A stretch of DNA of 64,000 nt from Urophycis tenuis (Eukaryota; Chordata; Actinopteri; Gadiformes; Phycidae). This document shows positions 1-11,772 of this stretch, piece by piece (positions within the stretch are counted from its first letter, which is position 1; the number at the start of each line of letters is the position of its first letter). The translations under genes and the position numbers were made by a program. The notes under the pieces were generated by a model. It saw only the letters and a program-made list of their open reading frames with translations, had not been told where the DNA came from and made no database searches. The DNA lies in contig JAXIVH010000108.1 in assembly GCA_036785325.1 (NCBI GenBank), positions 415,001-479,000 of the forward strand. Direction: 5' to 3'.

Positions 1-222
1 ATGCTTGAAACTTGTTCTGGTGACTTTCTTACTGCATTCATTAATACACAGGACAAGATGTTACTATCCCTTGTGCCATCATCCAAGGTAAACACATGTA
101 GAAGGCCAGCTCATCTTTGGGGTGTATTAGCAGCAATGAAATGTTTCACCTTCTTATGACAAATGTACTCTTTGTAAGTCACTTTGGATAAAAGCGTCTG
201 CGAAATGCCCTAAATGCAAATG
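1..222 (+). mobile_element. 3' end of an L2-type LINE
   Basis: This segment matches by eye the 3' end of the LINE at 1380-3747. Both share the 'aaatgtttcaccttcttatg' stretch and the terminal 'aagtc.ctttggataaaagc' stem-loop region followed by 'aaatgccctaaatg'. That tail is typical of the eel UnaL2/UnaSINE type 3' end used by fish L2 LINEs and their partner SINEs. The copy enters from outside the window, so only its tail is visible. Confidence 0.75.
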
Positions 223-379
223 AATTGTAATAGTGGTGCTAGGGTTAGGGGAATTGAGGGGCCGTCCACTAACTAGAGGGTTGGCGGGTTAGATTTAACT
301 TTGGTCATTCTCAGTATTTTGTAGATATGGGAACAAAATTTGTTCTCTGCATTTGACCAATCCTATGCTACATAGGAGC

Positions 380-745
380 AGTGGGCTGCGTTGTTAAGTG
401 CCTGGGGAGCAAGTTGGGGTTCAGTGTCTTTAGATTAGATTAGATTAGATTCAACTTTATTGTCATTGTGCAGAGTACAAGTACAGGGACAACTAAATGC
501 AGTTGGCGTTCTAACCAGAAGTGCAAATGAGTGATAAAGGTGCGGTCTGAAATGCAGAAATGCAGAATAAGGTGCAGAGTGCAAAATTTAAAAACATGAA
601 AAGTGGCAGTAGTTATTGTTTTGCTCAAGGACATACGGACAGTTGTAGGAGGTGAATCAAGGGGATCGAACTGGCGACCCTACGATTGGTGGATGACCCA
701 CTCTGTCCACCCGCTCTACCCACTGAGCTACTACCACCCTCCAAG
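380..745 (-). mobile_element. tRNA-derived SINE, minus strand, split by a LINE end
   Basis: Read on the minus strand from 745, the sequence has a tRNA-like head with an A box (tagctcagtgggtagagc) and a B box (agttcgatcccc). The body continues toward 'tgtccttgagcaa' and then 'gacactgaaccccaacttgc', as in many fish SINEs. The body is interrupted at 429-618 by a LINE end. Removing that insert restores a continuous SINE body around 'gtgtcttgctcaagg'. The element is decayed. Confidence 0.65.
429..618 (-). mobile_element. Rex1-like LINE 3' end, inserted in a SINE
   Basis: The block starts with (agatt)n and then 'caactttattgtcattgtgc', continuing through 'gttggcgttctaaccagaag'. This is the reverse complement of the 3' end of the LINE at 57.8-60.6 kb, which ends 'gcacaatgacaataaagttg' plus (aatct)n. 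Only about 190 bp of 3' UTR is present, so it is a 5'-truncated retrocopy with no coding capacity. Confidence 0.8.
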
Positions 746-849
746 GATTACGGTTAGGGTTAGGGTTAGTACATTTGTGGAGTTCGACTGTCCACATGCC
801 GAACCCCACAAATGTACAGATTGTAAGTTGCTCTGGACAAAGCGTCTGC

Positions 850-1085
850 TAAATGCCCCTTTACTAATACCTAAACGCCCCTTTACCCTTTACTAATACC
901 TAAACGCCCCTTTACCCTTTACTAATACCTAAACGCCCCTTTACACTTTACTAATACCTAAACGCCCCTTTACCCTTTACTAATACCTAAACGCCCCTTT
1001 ACCCTTTACGAATACCTAAACGCCCCTTTACCCTTTACTAATACCTAAACGCCCCTTTACCCTTTACTAATACCTAAATGCCCTC
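850..1085 (+). repeat. 29-bp tandem array expanding from a SINE tail
   Basis: About eight near-identical 29-bp units, each containing 'aaacgcccctttaccc' and 'tttactaatacct'. The first unit grows directly out of the tail 'gtctgctaaatgcccc' of a SINE/L2-type end at about 815-850. The array seems to be an expansion of the retrotransposon's own terminal repeat. Confidence 0.8.
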
Positions 1086-1149
1086 AATGTAAATGTACAT
1101 TTCCAGTGCCGCCACATGACATACTAAACAGGCTGCTGCCATGCAGATA

Positions 1150-1248
1150 TCAATCTGCTGGTGATCTCTGGTATAACTAATGGTGAACTCTGGTATAACT
1201 AATGGTGAACTCTAATATAACTAATGGTGAACTCTAATATAAATATAG
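1150..1248 (+). repeat. Short tandem repeat, left part of an array split by a LINE
   Basis: Four to five units of 'gtataactaatggtgaac' plus a few bases. The same unit reappears at about 3748-3815, on the far side of the LINE. A LINE therefore seems to have landed inside one small minisatellite. Confidence 0.75.
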
Positions 1249-1379
1249 CTGCAACCAGCAATGAGGGGGTCAAGCTGGGCTGCGGAGCTGCTGGGCTGAA
1301 ACTTCTGGCTATCTTGAGTATCTAGCAAGTTTGGTGTTGATACAGAAAAATGTGGATTATTATTGCACACGTAGTCGGA

Positions 1380-3747
1380 AAGTCGTTCTTAATCAGTCGT
1401 TCTCTACTCTATCCTCTGCTGTTCTCTCATCACTACCCCCTCCATAACCATTCTCACTGCTCTCTGCTGTGGAAGCCTACTCTACCCTGCTGTCTTTCCT
1501 CTCATCCTCCCTCTGTCCCCTCTCATCCAGACCTGTGCGATCTTTTCCTCCTCTTTGGCTGTCCAGATCTCTGTGGGCTCATAGAACAGAGCTATGGACA
1601 GCTGAGAGGAAATGGAAGAAATCAGGCTGCGCTGATGATCTCTCCCACTACCTGCACCTCCTCTCAGACTTCACCTCCACAGTGTCAGCAGCCAAATCTA
1701 CATTCTACCGGAAAAAGACCAACTCCTCTGCCTCCAACCCCAGAAAACTGTTTTCCATGTTCTCCTCTCTCCTCAACCCTCCCTCCCCCACCCCCCTTCC
1801 TCACTCACTGCTGACGATTTTGCCGACTACGTTACCAAGAAGGTGACGGACATCTCCCTTACCCGGGCTGCTACCTTCCCTAATCCCACCTCCACCGCTA
1901 TTCTCCCTCCCCCAGCTCCCGCCTCTTCTAGACTTAACCGTTTTACCCCCCTCTCCTCCGAAGAGGTCCTGAAACTGGTCATATCCAACCATGCACCTGT
2001 CCTCTTGACCCCATCCCCTCCTCCCTTCTTCAGGCCATCTCGATGGACATCCTACTGTTCATCACCTCCCTTGTGAACTCTTCCCTCACCTCAGGTCTCG
2101 TCCCTACACCCTTCAAAGCTGCCAGAGTCAAACCACTCCTCAAGAAGCCTAGCCTCGACACTGCTGACATCCTGAACTACAGACCGGTATCTCTGCCGTC
2201 GTTCCTTTCTAAAACCCTGGAAGGTGCAGTCTCTAACCAACTGTCCTCCTACCTCTCAGAAAACGACTTGCTTGACCCCCATCAGTCTGGCTTCAAGACT
2301 GCTGCGCACTCTACAGAGACGGCCCTCCAGACGTTGACCGAATCCCTTCGCGCCGCCAAAGCCTCTTCCCTCTCGTCGGTGCTTGTTCTCCTCGACCTGT
2401 CTGTGGCGTTCGACACCGTGAACCACCAGACCCTCCTCACCACCCGCTGAACTCGGCATTACTGACACTGCACTAGCCTGGTTCACATCTTACCTTATGG
2501 ATCACACTTATCAGGTCACATGGAACGGCTCCCTGTCCAAACCCTGCTCGCTAAACACTGGGGTCTCTCAAGGCTCAGTACTAGGACCGCTTTTGTTCTC
2601 CCTATATACCAGATCTCTGGGCTCTGTAATCACATCACACGGCTTCTCCTATCGCTGTTATGCGGACGACACTCAACTGTTCCTCTCCTTCCCCCCCTCA
2701 GACACTCGGATTGCAACACTCATCTCAGAATGCTTGGCAGACATCAGCTCTTGGACAACTGCGCATCAACTCTCTTCTCTTCATACCAGGGAAAGACTGC
2801 CCTCACTGGGTCTGGTCGAGGGCATCACAATATCTGCCTCACCGACCACAAGGAACCTGGAACCAAGGAACCAATTGTCCTGCACTGCAAACATCACGGC
2901 AGTGACCCGCTACTGTAGATTTGCTCTCTACAACATCCGCAGGATCTGGCCTTTCTTCACAAGGGAAGCGACACATCTCCTGACCCAATCACTTGTCATC
3001 TCCCACCTCAACTCCTGCAACTCGTTCTTAGCTGGACTCCCTGCAACCGCGAGTAAACCGTTGCAGCGGATCCAGAACGCTGCAGCACGCCTCGTGTTCA
3101 ACCGAAACAAATTCTCCCACGTGACCCCCCCCCCCCTCTTCCAAGACCTCCACTGGCTTCCTGTAGTGGCTCGCATCAAATTCAAGACGATGCTACTGGC
3201 CTACAAAGCCGTTAATGGAACTGCCCCAACCTACCTCAAAACATTAGTGAAACACCACGCCCCTGCTCGAGCACTCCGTTCAACTACCTCAGCTGGTCGA
3301 CTGGTACCGCCATCACTAAAAGGAGGGAAAGTTTGCATGGCGAAATCTCAACTCTTCTCCGTTTTTGCACCACAGTGGTGGAACGAGCTCCCTGCCAATG
3401 TCAGGACTCCAGAGTCACTCCCCATCTTCCGGAAGAGACTCAAGACCCACTTGTTTAGAGTTCATCTGAACCCTGCATAACCCTACCCTCATGCTCTTAT
3501 TTGTTGTACGTATTGGCACTTTATTTGCTCTTTGTAATTTGGCACTTTGATCAGTTTTTGTAACTTGGCACTTAGTTAGAGATGTTGTATACTAGCAATG
3601 GTTAATCTAGCAATTGAAATGCTTGAAACTTGTTCTGGTGACTGTCTTACTGCATTAGCAGCAATGCAATGTTTCACCTTCTTATGACAAATGTACACTT
3701 TGTAAGTCGCTTTGGATAAAAGCATCTGCTAAATGCCCTAAATGTAA
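1380..3747 (+). pseudogene. L2/CR1-type LINE, reverse transcriptase pseudogene
   Basis: This is a non-LTR retrotransposon whose reverse transcriptase would copy its own RNA at a nicked target. Frame pieces give the linker before RT (WTAERKWKKS at about 1590-1620, FRKKT-like) and then RT blocks: LNYRPVSLPSFLSKTLE (about 2170), HQSGF..HSTETAL (about 2280) and LLDLSVAFDTVNHQ (about 2390). These are followed by GVSQGSVLGPLLFSLYT (about 2565) and the catalytic YADDTQL (about 2655). The C-terminal region (HWLPV.ARIKFKTMLLAYK, then WWNELPANVR) runs to a stop at about 3480. The 3' UTR ends in the L2-type tail near 3700-3747. Frameshifts near 2040, 2450 and 2770, plus a small deletion after the YADD block, make it non-functional. 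No endonuclease domain remains, so it is also 5' truncated. Clade assignment (L2 within CR1/L2) is from the motif style and tail, not a phylogeny. Confidence 0.85.
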
Positions 3748-4079
3748 ATGGTATAACTAATGGTGAACTCCGGTATAACTAATGGTGATCCCTAGTATAA
3801 GTAATGGTGAACTCTGCTACAGTATATGGTGAATACCAGTAATTTGACTAAGGGCAAATTCACAAGTTGCTCTCTTGACCCCCTCCCAATTCAGTTACAA
3901 AAAGCATTTCAATTCTAGCCTTCAATATTATTAATCCTCAATAATGATTATGAATATTATCAATCCTTCACGTTTTCAAACGGCTGAACCTTCTGAAGAA
4001 AGCCCTGCTGGACCGCTGATCAATAGTTACTACAGGCCCATAGCCAGCCTCCTGTTTGAAGTGACAATTCCAATAAAGG

Positions 4080-4114
<35 letters not shown>
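4080..4114. repeat. (TA)n microsatellite
   Basis: A run of alternating TA follows 'aataaaggtttaa', a polyadenylation-like AATAAA. This suggests the tail of an old retrocopy, but its body is not recognisable. Confidence 0.8.
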
Positions 4115-4123
<9 letters not shown>

Positions 4124-4460
4124 GTCCTTGGCGAGACGTGGTTGTTTGATGTTCCAGAACTAGCCCAGGGATAGCTGCTTGTGTGTGTGTGTGTGTGTTA
4201 TTTATTCAGCAGCCGATCTAAAGCTGACCGGACGCAGGGGATGAAATCCCAACACACATTGAGTACTGCACAGAATACTGATGTGTTTCAACTAGTAGAG
4301 GTGTTTCTGGTGCAGGATACTGGTCCACACTAGAGGTGTGTATGTGATAATAGTCTTAAGGAATATACCGTAAATTCTGCGTATAAAACACAAATGGTCA
4401 TCCAAGGGAAATATACACACATCAATATAATAAAATGTGTGTACAAACTGTGTGTGTACA

Positions 4461-4462
<2 letters not shown>

Positions 4463-4503
<41 letters not shown>

Positions 4504-4509
4504 CGTGTG

Positions 4510-4557
<48 letters not shown>

Positions 4558-4890
4558 TGTGTGTGTGTGTGCATGTCAACAGAGCATGTCAAACTGCCAG
4601 AGTAGCAAACCACCATATCATGCACTCTCTCTCTCTGTCTGTCTCTCTCTCTCTGTATCTTTCTTTCTGTCTGTCTCTCTCTCCCTGTCTGTCTCTCTCA
4701 CTCTCTCCCACTCTCTCTCTCTCTCTATATATCTGTCTTTCTATCTGTCTCTCTCTCTCCCTCTCTGTCTGTCCCTCTCTCTCTCCCTGTCTGTCCCTCT
4801 CTCTGTCTGTCTCTCTCTCTCTCTCTCTCTGTCTTGCACACACACGCACACACAAGCACGCACACACACACTCACACAGTTTGTACACAC
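4463..4890. repeat. GT/GTGC microsatellite followed by a TC-rich tract and a CA tract
   Basis: (GT)n at 4463-4498 passes into (GTGC)n to about 4558 and back to GT. Then comes an almost pure pyrimidine TC/TCTG tract (4623-4832) and an imperfect CA tract to about 4890. The GT and GTGC parts can adopt Z-DNA and the polypyrimidine tract can form triplex DNA. Open frames across the region are only low-complexity translation. Confidence 0.9.
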
Positions 4891-5185
4891 ACATACATAC
4901 TACACAGCCCTACATGCAGGTATTAGACCACACAGAAAGAAAGACAAACGCAGCATCCACTTCTAACTCTCACTCTACTCCTTTCTTACATTTAATTTCA
5001 TCCTGTTCCAGCGAACAAGAATCCATGAGCTCCAGGTCCCAGTATCGATTGTTAAATGGATGGGCGTTAGTTGAAATAAGCTCAGTGCCACTTGTGCATT
5101 CAGTCTTGACAGACCTCTCGCTGAACTGTCGTACCTTGTTAGAGTCAAGCTGTACAGACATGAGGTCCACGGATGGTGCTCTCTA

Positions 5186-5862
5186 GTGCAGACATGGGAT
5201 CTACTGACATGTCCTCTAGTAGAGACATGGGATCTACTGACATGTCTTCTAGTGCAGACATGGGATCTACTGACATGTCCTCTAGTAGAGACATGGGATC
5301 TACTGACATGTCCTCTAGTGCAGACATGGGATCTACTGACATGTCCTCTAGTGCAGACATGGGATCTACTGACATGTCCTCTAGTGCAGACATGAGATCT
5401 ACTGACATGTCCTCTAGTAGAGACATGAGATCTACTGACATGTCCTCTAGTAGAGACATGAGATCTACTGACATGTCCTCTAGTAGAGACATGGGATCTA
5501 CTGACATGTCCTCTAGTAGAGACATGAGATCTACTGACATGTCCTCTAGTAGAAACATGAGATCTACTGACATGTCCTCTAGTAGAGACATGAGATCTAC
5601 TGACATGTCCTCTAGTAGAGACATGAGATCTACTGACATGTCCTGTAGTAGAGACATGGGATCTACTGACATGTCCTGTAGTAGAGACATGAGATCTACT
5701 GACATGTCCTCTAGTAGAGACATGAGATCTACTGACATGTCCTGTAGTAGAGACATGAGATCTACTGACATGTCCTCTAGTAGAGACATGAGATCTACTG
5801 ACATGTCCTCTAGTAGAGACATGAGATCTACTGACATGTCCTCTAGTGCAGACATGAGATCT
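5186..5862. repeat. 33-bp minisatellite, about 20 copies
   Basis: The unit is 33 bp and contains the palindromes ACATGT and AGATCT and the near-palindrome ctctagtagag. Variants alternate 'tagtgcagacatggg' and 'tagtagagacatgag'. The period is a multiple of three and the unit lacks stops in several frames. It is therefore open on both strands and translates to an 11-residue repeat (MSSSRDMRSTD on the plus strand). There is no promoter or splice context, and all substitutions look neutral. Confidence 0.92.
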
Positions 5863-5869
5863 AGGGAAT

Positions 5870-6800
5870 GATGAAGGGATGAATGACAGATGAAAGGATG
5901 GATTGAGTGATGGAACAATGGATGATAGCTGACAGGATAGAAGGACAAAGGAACACTGATACACTGTGAAGTAGGAATGCTGATAAATCTTTTAAGTCCA
6001 CAATTTGTTTTATTTTTAATTGGGTGTGAAACCACTTCCTTATTCATGTTATTTTGGACTGTAAAGTCCTTCTTTGCAAATCCCTAACATGATACAGCTG
6101 TGGTCACTTTTTTGCTACCTATAAATGCTAATGTGTGCAAACATTAGCATATTTCTATGCTCCACTAGCAGACTGGAATGGTTAGCGTAATTACCCACCA
6201 AACTCTAAAGGAAAAGGATGTTTGTAAACTTGCCATCTGGAGATCGATTTGTCAGTGCCTAAATAAGGCTTACTTCCCGGAAAGAGGCAAAATGGGGAGG
6301 GAATGAGGAAGTGAATTCACTCCCTACACAAAACCAATTGTTTTGATATAAAGTTATATTCTCATGAGTTTACCTTATGGGGTCAGGCTTAACCCTATCC
6401 CTAGCCCAACCTTAGACAGGTAGGACTGACAGGTAAAGCTAGACAGTCTCGGGTTAAACAGTAAGGCTTGACAGGTAAGGGATATGCAGTAGAGCTCTAC
6501 AGGTAGGGGTTACTCTCTCTCTATATATATACACAGTATATATACAGTATATACCTCTGTCATATACAGTATATTGTATACATACATACAATGTGTATAC
6601 ATATCTCTCTTTCGTCAGCTCTAGGATTAGCCCTAACCATGTGTATCAAAACCCTGTGTTAGCCCAAGCCCTTATCCTGTTGGTTAGCATGTTGTCATTG
6701 TTGGTTAGAAGGTTGTAAATCGTTGGTTAGCATGTTGGTTGTAGATGTACAGTATGTGTATGCTATCATGCATACATGATTTTAGAAGCATATGTTTGCA
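5870..6800. other. Intergenic stretch, no gene seen
   Basis: About 0.9 kb of unique AT-rich DNA. It has a small 'gacaggtaagg' repeat cluster near 6415-6510 and a TATA/CATA-rich patch at 6515-6600. I see no exon, RNA or mobile element signature. Confidence 0.6.
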
Positions 6801-6801
6801 G

Positions 6802-6803
<2 letters not shown>

Positions 6804-6880
<77 letters not shown>
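6804..6880. repeat. (GT)n microsatellite, about 38 repeats
   Basis: An uninterrupted GT run of about 76 bp, immediately next to the SINE tail at 6895. Confidence 0.97.
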
Positions 6881-6882
<2 letters not shown>

Positions 6883-6894
6883 TCTTGAAAAAAA

Positions 6895-7082
6895 TAGGGG
6901 CATTTAGCAGATTATTTTGTCCAAAGCGACTTACAATCAGTAATTTATTATTTAATTCATCATATTTTATGTGGGGTTTGACAGTTGGAGGAGGGGGATC
7001 AAGGGGATCGAAGCGCGGACCCTACGGTTAGTAGACGACCCGCTCTGTCCACCCGCTCTACCCACTGAGCTACTGCCACCCT
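6895..7082 (-). mobile_element. tRNA-derived SINE with L2-type tail
   Basis: On the minus strand the head (from about 7082) carries 'agctcagtgggtagagcggg' (A box) and a 'cttcgatccccttgatcccc' B-box region. The 3' end is 'gtaagtcgctttggacaaaa' plus the aatgcccc tail. The body is short. It belongs to the same family as the SINE at 23.1 kb. Confidence 0.8.
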
Positions 7083-7364
7083 GAAGAGCCGCATTACAAA
7101 GTGTGTCAGCTGTTGCTCTCAGGGGAAGGAGGATTTAAAAGCAACTTAATGAAGTCTGTAATTCCACTCTGCCATGTCAGCGCTGCACCCAATCCATCTT
7201 TATGGTCAGGGTTAGAGAGTGTGAGCTGTAATGACCTAACTTTCAATCTTCATATTCATGAGATCCTTCCTAAATATTACCTATTGATTGTTTTGTACTG
7301 ATTCTAAAGAATGTATACATTGAAAGAGTATTCATTGTAAAGAATGAATATACAAGTACATCTG

Positions 7365-8335
7365 ACAGCACATTACTCCACAATCACTATTACAGCACAT
7401 AACGACACAATCACTAACAGAACATTACTCCACAATCACAGCACATCCCTCCACAATCACTATTACAGCACATTGTGCCACAATCACTATTACAGCACAA
7501 TACGACACAATCACTATTACAGCACATTACAACACAATCAGTATTACAGCACATTACGACACAATCACTATTACAGCACATTATGACACAATCACTATTA
7601 CAGCACATTACGACACAATCACTATTACAGCACATTACTCCACAATCAGTATTACAGCACATTACGACACAATCACTATTACAGCACATTATGACACAAT
7701 CACTATTACAGCACATTACTCCACAATCAGTATTACAGCACATTACGACACAATCACTATTACAGCACATTGCCCCACAATCACTATTACAGCACATTAC
7801 TCCACAATCACAGCACATCACTCCACAATCACTATTACAGCACATTGCCCCACAATCACTATTACAGCACAATACGACACAATCACTATTACAGCACATT
7901 ACGGCACAATCACTATTACAGCACATTACGACACATTCACTATTACAGCACATTACGACACAATCACTACAGCACATTACGACAAAATCACTATTACAGC
8001 ACATTACGACACAATCACTATTACAGCACACGACACAATCACTATTACAGCACATTACTCCACAATCACTATTACAGCACATTACGACACAATCACTATT
8101 ACAGCACATTACGACACATTCACTATTACAGCACATTACGACACAATCACTATTAGGCCTACAGCACATTACGACACAATCACTATTACAGCACATCATG
8201 ACAATCACTATTACAACGCATTACTCCACAATCACTATTACAGCACATTACTCCCCAATCACTATTACAGCACATTACTCCACGATCACTATTACAGCAC
8301 ATTATTCCATGGTCACTATTATAGCACATTATCAT
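7365..8335. repeat. 27-bp minisatellite, about 35 copies
   Basis: The unit is 27 bp, built from 'acaatcactattacagcac' plus 'attacgac' variants, with a few shorter units (for example near 7805 and 8030). The nine-codon period leaves long open frames on both strands (TQSLLQHIT-type on plus). These are repeat translation and not a protein gene. The array decays gradually at its right end (8210-8360), as expected for unequal exchange. Confidence 0.92.
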
Positions 8336-8339
8336 AGTC

Positions 8340-11300
8340 ACTATATAACCACTTCATACTGTATGTTTTATCACTTCATAGCCTTTACAGTCCATGGTTT
8401 CACCATTTCATACAGTCCATACAGTCTTATCGTTTAGTACTTATAATATGTACCAGGCTAGTTTAGTACCTATGCTATGTACCAGGCTAGTTAAGTACTT
8501 AAGATATGGACCAAGCTGGCTTAGATTGGTATCTACATTTTCTCTCAAAGTGCTTTGATTTAAAACAACTCGAAGTATCAAATAATGTTTCCAGAAAGAA
8601 CGGTGTTAACCTTTGGAAAAACCTAATTTTTCAGAAATCCATTAAATTGTGTGCATATATTGTTTATGCTATACATTAAAACATCAAATGAAGATGAATG
8701 TATTTGGGTTTTGCTTGACTTCTCCTGATAGCCCACAGCACTAATGTCAAACCCACATGTGGAAATCATCTAATCTTCACCCTCCTCTCGAGTGCCTTTT
8801 TGCATCTGATATTTTCCTCCTGATCCAACAGATCTGTTGGAGCTGACAGATCTGAGTCTCTGGGTTGGATCCTATCACACGTGATGACAGTGTATGCATG
8901 AAGCTCTGTTTAGCAAGATGTTGGTTTTCACTTTCAGCTTGCTTTCTCTGACCAAGTCATTTGACACTCAAAAGGGCAATATGAAAAACAAAGCTGGCTT
9001 GACTCAAATTACAAAAGGCAATTCCTCTTCAATGGCCCCATCAATTCTAGCTTTCAGGAAAGCCCTCGTGCTTTTTCATTCGTTTTTTACATTTGTTTGA
9101 TGAACTTTGGCGGCCCTAAGAGCTGAATAATCTGCGAGCAACAGGTCTTGGTACCTCTCCTTTTGTACATATGAACACGCAAACACACATGCAGACACAA
9201 AGACACATACTCACACAGAAATAGGAGTGAATTCATTTAATTGTTTAGGAGAGGGTGTGAAGTATTTAGCGTAGAACAAATGAACACAGCGACCATGTGA
9301 TGAGGTAAAGCTGACGACCTTGATTCAGTCCTAAAATGACCATGTCAGACAAACAAGTCCCTACATAAAGGAAATGAAAAGAAAGGGTATAAGAATGGGC
9401 TGATGTTTTCACAGCAATGTTGATGTATTTTGTTAAATGTTTTTAACATCAATTCATCAAACACGCAGAAGACCAGTCGCCTGGTAATGAGACTAGTCAT
9501 TGAAACCCAATTTTAACCACATTACATTTTTGAAAGTATACAATGTACAGTGAATAATATACTGAATGTACACTATATATTACAGTAATATATACCTTAA
9601 TATATATACTGCATATAGTTCAGTTATTCATGAATGGTGTCACTTTGAATCATCGCCTCAAATCAGTATCTGAAAAAAGTCATTTCATGTTTTAGGAGTA
9701 AAACGTTGTGCTTATTTATGTAGGACAATCAATTCATTAAACCTGCACTACATGTAACTTTTTGACTGCAGCTATTTACTTTTTTTTTTTTTTTAAACTC
9801 AATCTGAGCTAGAAGGTTTGTTAAGAATAAAACAAGCCCATTCATTCAGCCATGGAATCTTTCGCTTTATTTTTTTTATTTTATTATTATGGTTTACTTT
9901 TGCCCCTAAACCCTAACCTTAACATGAGCTACCCTAACCTAAACCTCCTACCCTTACCCAACCTACCCTAACTCCACCCTACTTTAACCCAATCTACACC
10001 CTAACATCAATCTTATTTATTTATTCATTTATTTATTTATTTATTTATTTTACAAATATAACATAAATATTCTGACAAACAACAAGAGGAACACCCCAAC
10101 ATAGCTAATCAATTCATGAATTTACTGAATCAATAATGAAATCAATCATCTCAAAAATGTTGAAAAATATGCCCTATGCTCCTTAGTTTCCTAACTCTAA
10201 CCCTTGCTAAACTGTAAGTACACAAGAGGGGAGTAAAAGTAAAATCCTTTAACTGACGTGCTTGTTAGGCATTTTGTTCATGTTCTACATTAAGCCCAGG
10301 GAATTTACTGCTTAATTAAGTCATTTATTATTACCACAGGGATACTAAATAACTGAACATTGCATTTTTTTTTAAGCCCATTTCTTGGAACATTCAGACA
10401 ACTTAAATGGAAATGAACTACATTTTGTCCCATTATCAGAAGTGGGATGAAAAACCCAATCTGAGACTCCATACACTGTAATCCAAGGCAGACGACTAAC
10501 ATAGTTGACCTCTGACTCCTCTCTAACTCTAGTTCTGAAAGTCATCTTCCAAGCACACAATGGTCAAAGTCATCAGGTTAAGCTCACTGATATTACAAGA
10601 TAAGATGAGTTGAGTGTGTTTCTCTTTGTGAGTATAGTGACATATGAGGCTTGTGTGAGCATCCATGTCACCAGTAGTATCACTATTGTCACTGATGGAG
10701 GGGTGTGAGGTGTTTTACAAAGGAGTGAGTTAGGAGTTGGTTAAGAGTAGAGTTAGGGGTTAGTAAATGTAACCCACTGCAGTAAAAAGTAAAGTTAGTA
10801 GCATGTTTTCCCTTTGGTCAACTATTTCACCTTTAACTTCACCAGTCTGTCCCACCAAATGGTCCCACCATTTCTAATATTGGGGACTATTGCCCCCTCC
10901 TGGTTTGGTTGCAAAACAGCTCCGACCTCACGAGCTTTGTTCGTGAGAAATAACGTTGCTTCTCCAAATAGAAGAAATGTGAGGGCCATACTTATTCATC
11001 AGAGATATCCGTACAGACATTGAGATATGTATGATTGAAGATGAAATGTACAATCACAAATTGTGTATATTTAGTGCAATTACATTACAATGGTAACCGC
11101 AATTTGCTAGCGAGGCTATGTAGAATTCACACAACAGTTGGTTTTAGCCTAATACAAAAACAAATAGAAATGGAAATTGTTTTGACAGGGATACTTTCTA
11201 GTTGTTTAATGACTGTTTGATACAGTTAGGTACTGTTTTGTACAGCTTTGTACAATTTTGTAGTTATAGTCGGAAAGCCCCAAGGTTGATTGACCCAATG

Positions 11301-11590
11301 CCGTCCAATAGTGTTTTTGTAGTATTGTGTGTTTGAAGTTTAAAGTTTATTTATACCATAGAACAACGAATCACTAATAACACTAACACTAACACTAATA
11401 CTAATACTATTACTATTACTTTTACCAAAACCACGTATACTAGTACATTTCATAACATATTACCGTAGTCATAGACTCGTATCGTATTATGGTTATTGTC
11501 GTTCTTCTTATTAACCGTCTTTAATGTATGTATATATTATGTACGAACATTTATTTTGACAGAGACCATGACCCCGGAAATACTCTTGGG
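8340..11590. other. Long stretch without a recognisable gene
   Basis: About 3.2 kb of mostly unique AT-rich DNA upstream of trnau1ap. Noted items are degenerate CCCTAA-like repeats at 9898-10005, (ATTT)n at about 10015-10052, a T-run at 9779-9795 and a short TAC/ACT-rich patch at 11380-11420. No open frame longer than about 70 codons has coding character. No retrotransposon is recognised here, unlike the rest of the window. Confidence 0.6.
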
Positions 11591-11772
11591 GCGTCCGGCG
11601 CACACCGGAAGTGGACTGGCGTGTCGGGGATCCTGGAGACGACGGAGACGTTTGTCTTCTACAAGTTTGAAAACAAATCTAATCTATCGAATACAGTAAA
11701 CTTTACACATGTACCATATATGAAGTAAACCTCGAATATATTGACGAATATCGAAGCTAAATTAACCTCGAC
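11590..11772 (+). promoter_or_regulatory. Candidate core promoter and 5' UTR of trnau1ap
   Basis: A CpG-containing patch in otherwise AT-rich DNA holds a consensus ETS/GABP site, ACCGGAAGTG (11604-11613). A second 'cccggaaat' lies just upstream (about 11574). The patch ends 160 bp before the proposed start codon. There is no TATA box. This fits a TATA-less housekeeping promoter. The transcription start itself cannot be fixed from sequence. Confidence 0.5.

Noticed and set aside
4394..5186. Plus-strand frames across the GT/TC tract
   Set aside because: Low-complexity VCVCVC and SLSLS translation only.
5186..5862. CRISPR-like array
   Set aside because: The repeats are contiguous with no unique spacers and the context is a vertebrate genome.
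5145..6047. Repeat proteins (LEDMSVDLMS or HVSRSHVSTRG) on the minus strand
   Set aside because: Shadow frames of the 33-bp minisatellite; two minus frames and a plus frame are open simultaneously.
7414..8437. Cys-rich minus-strand frame (MCCNSDCVV repeats) and TQSLLQHIT plus frame
   Set aside because: Both come from the 27-bp repeat. Cys-rich appearance is chance translation, with no signal peptide, promoter or conserved context.
8894..9100. Small plus-strand frame of 68 codons
   Set aside because: No homology recognised, AT-rich, no splice or promoter context.
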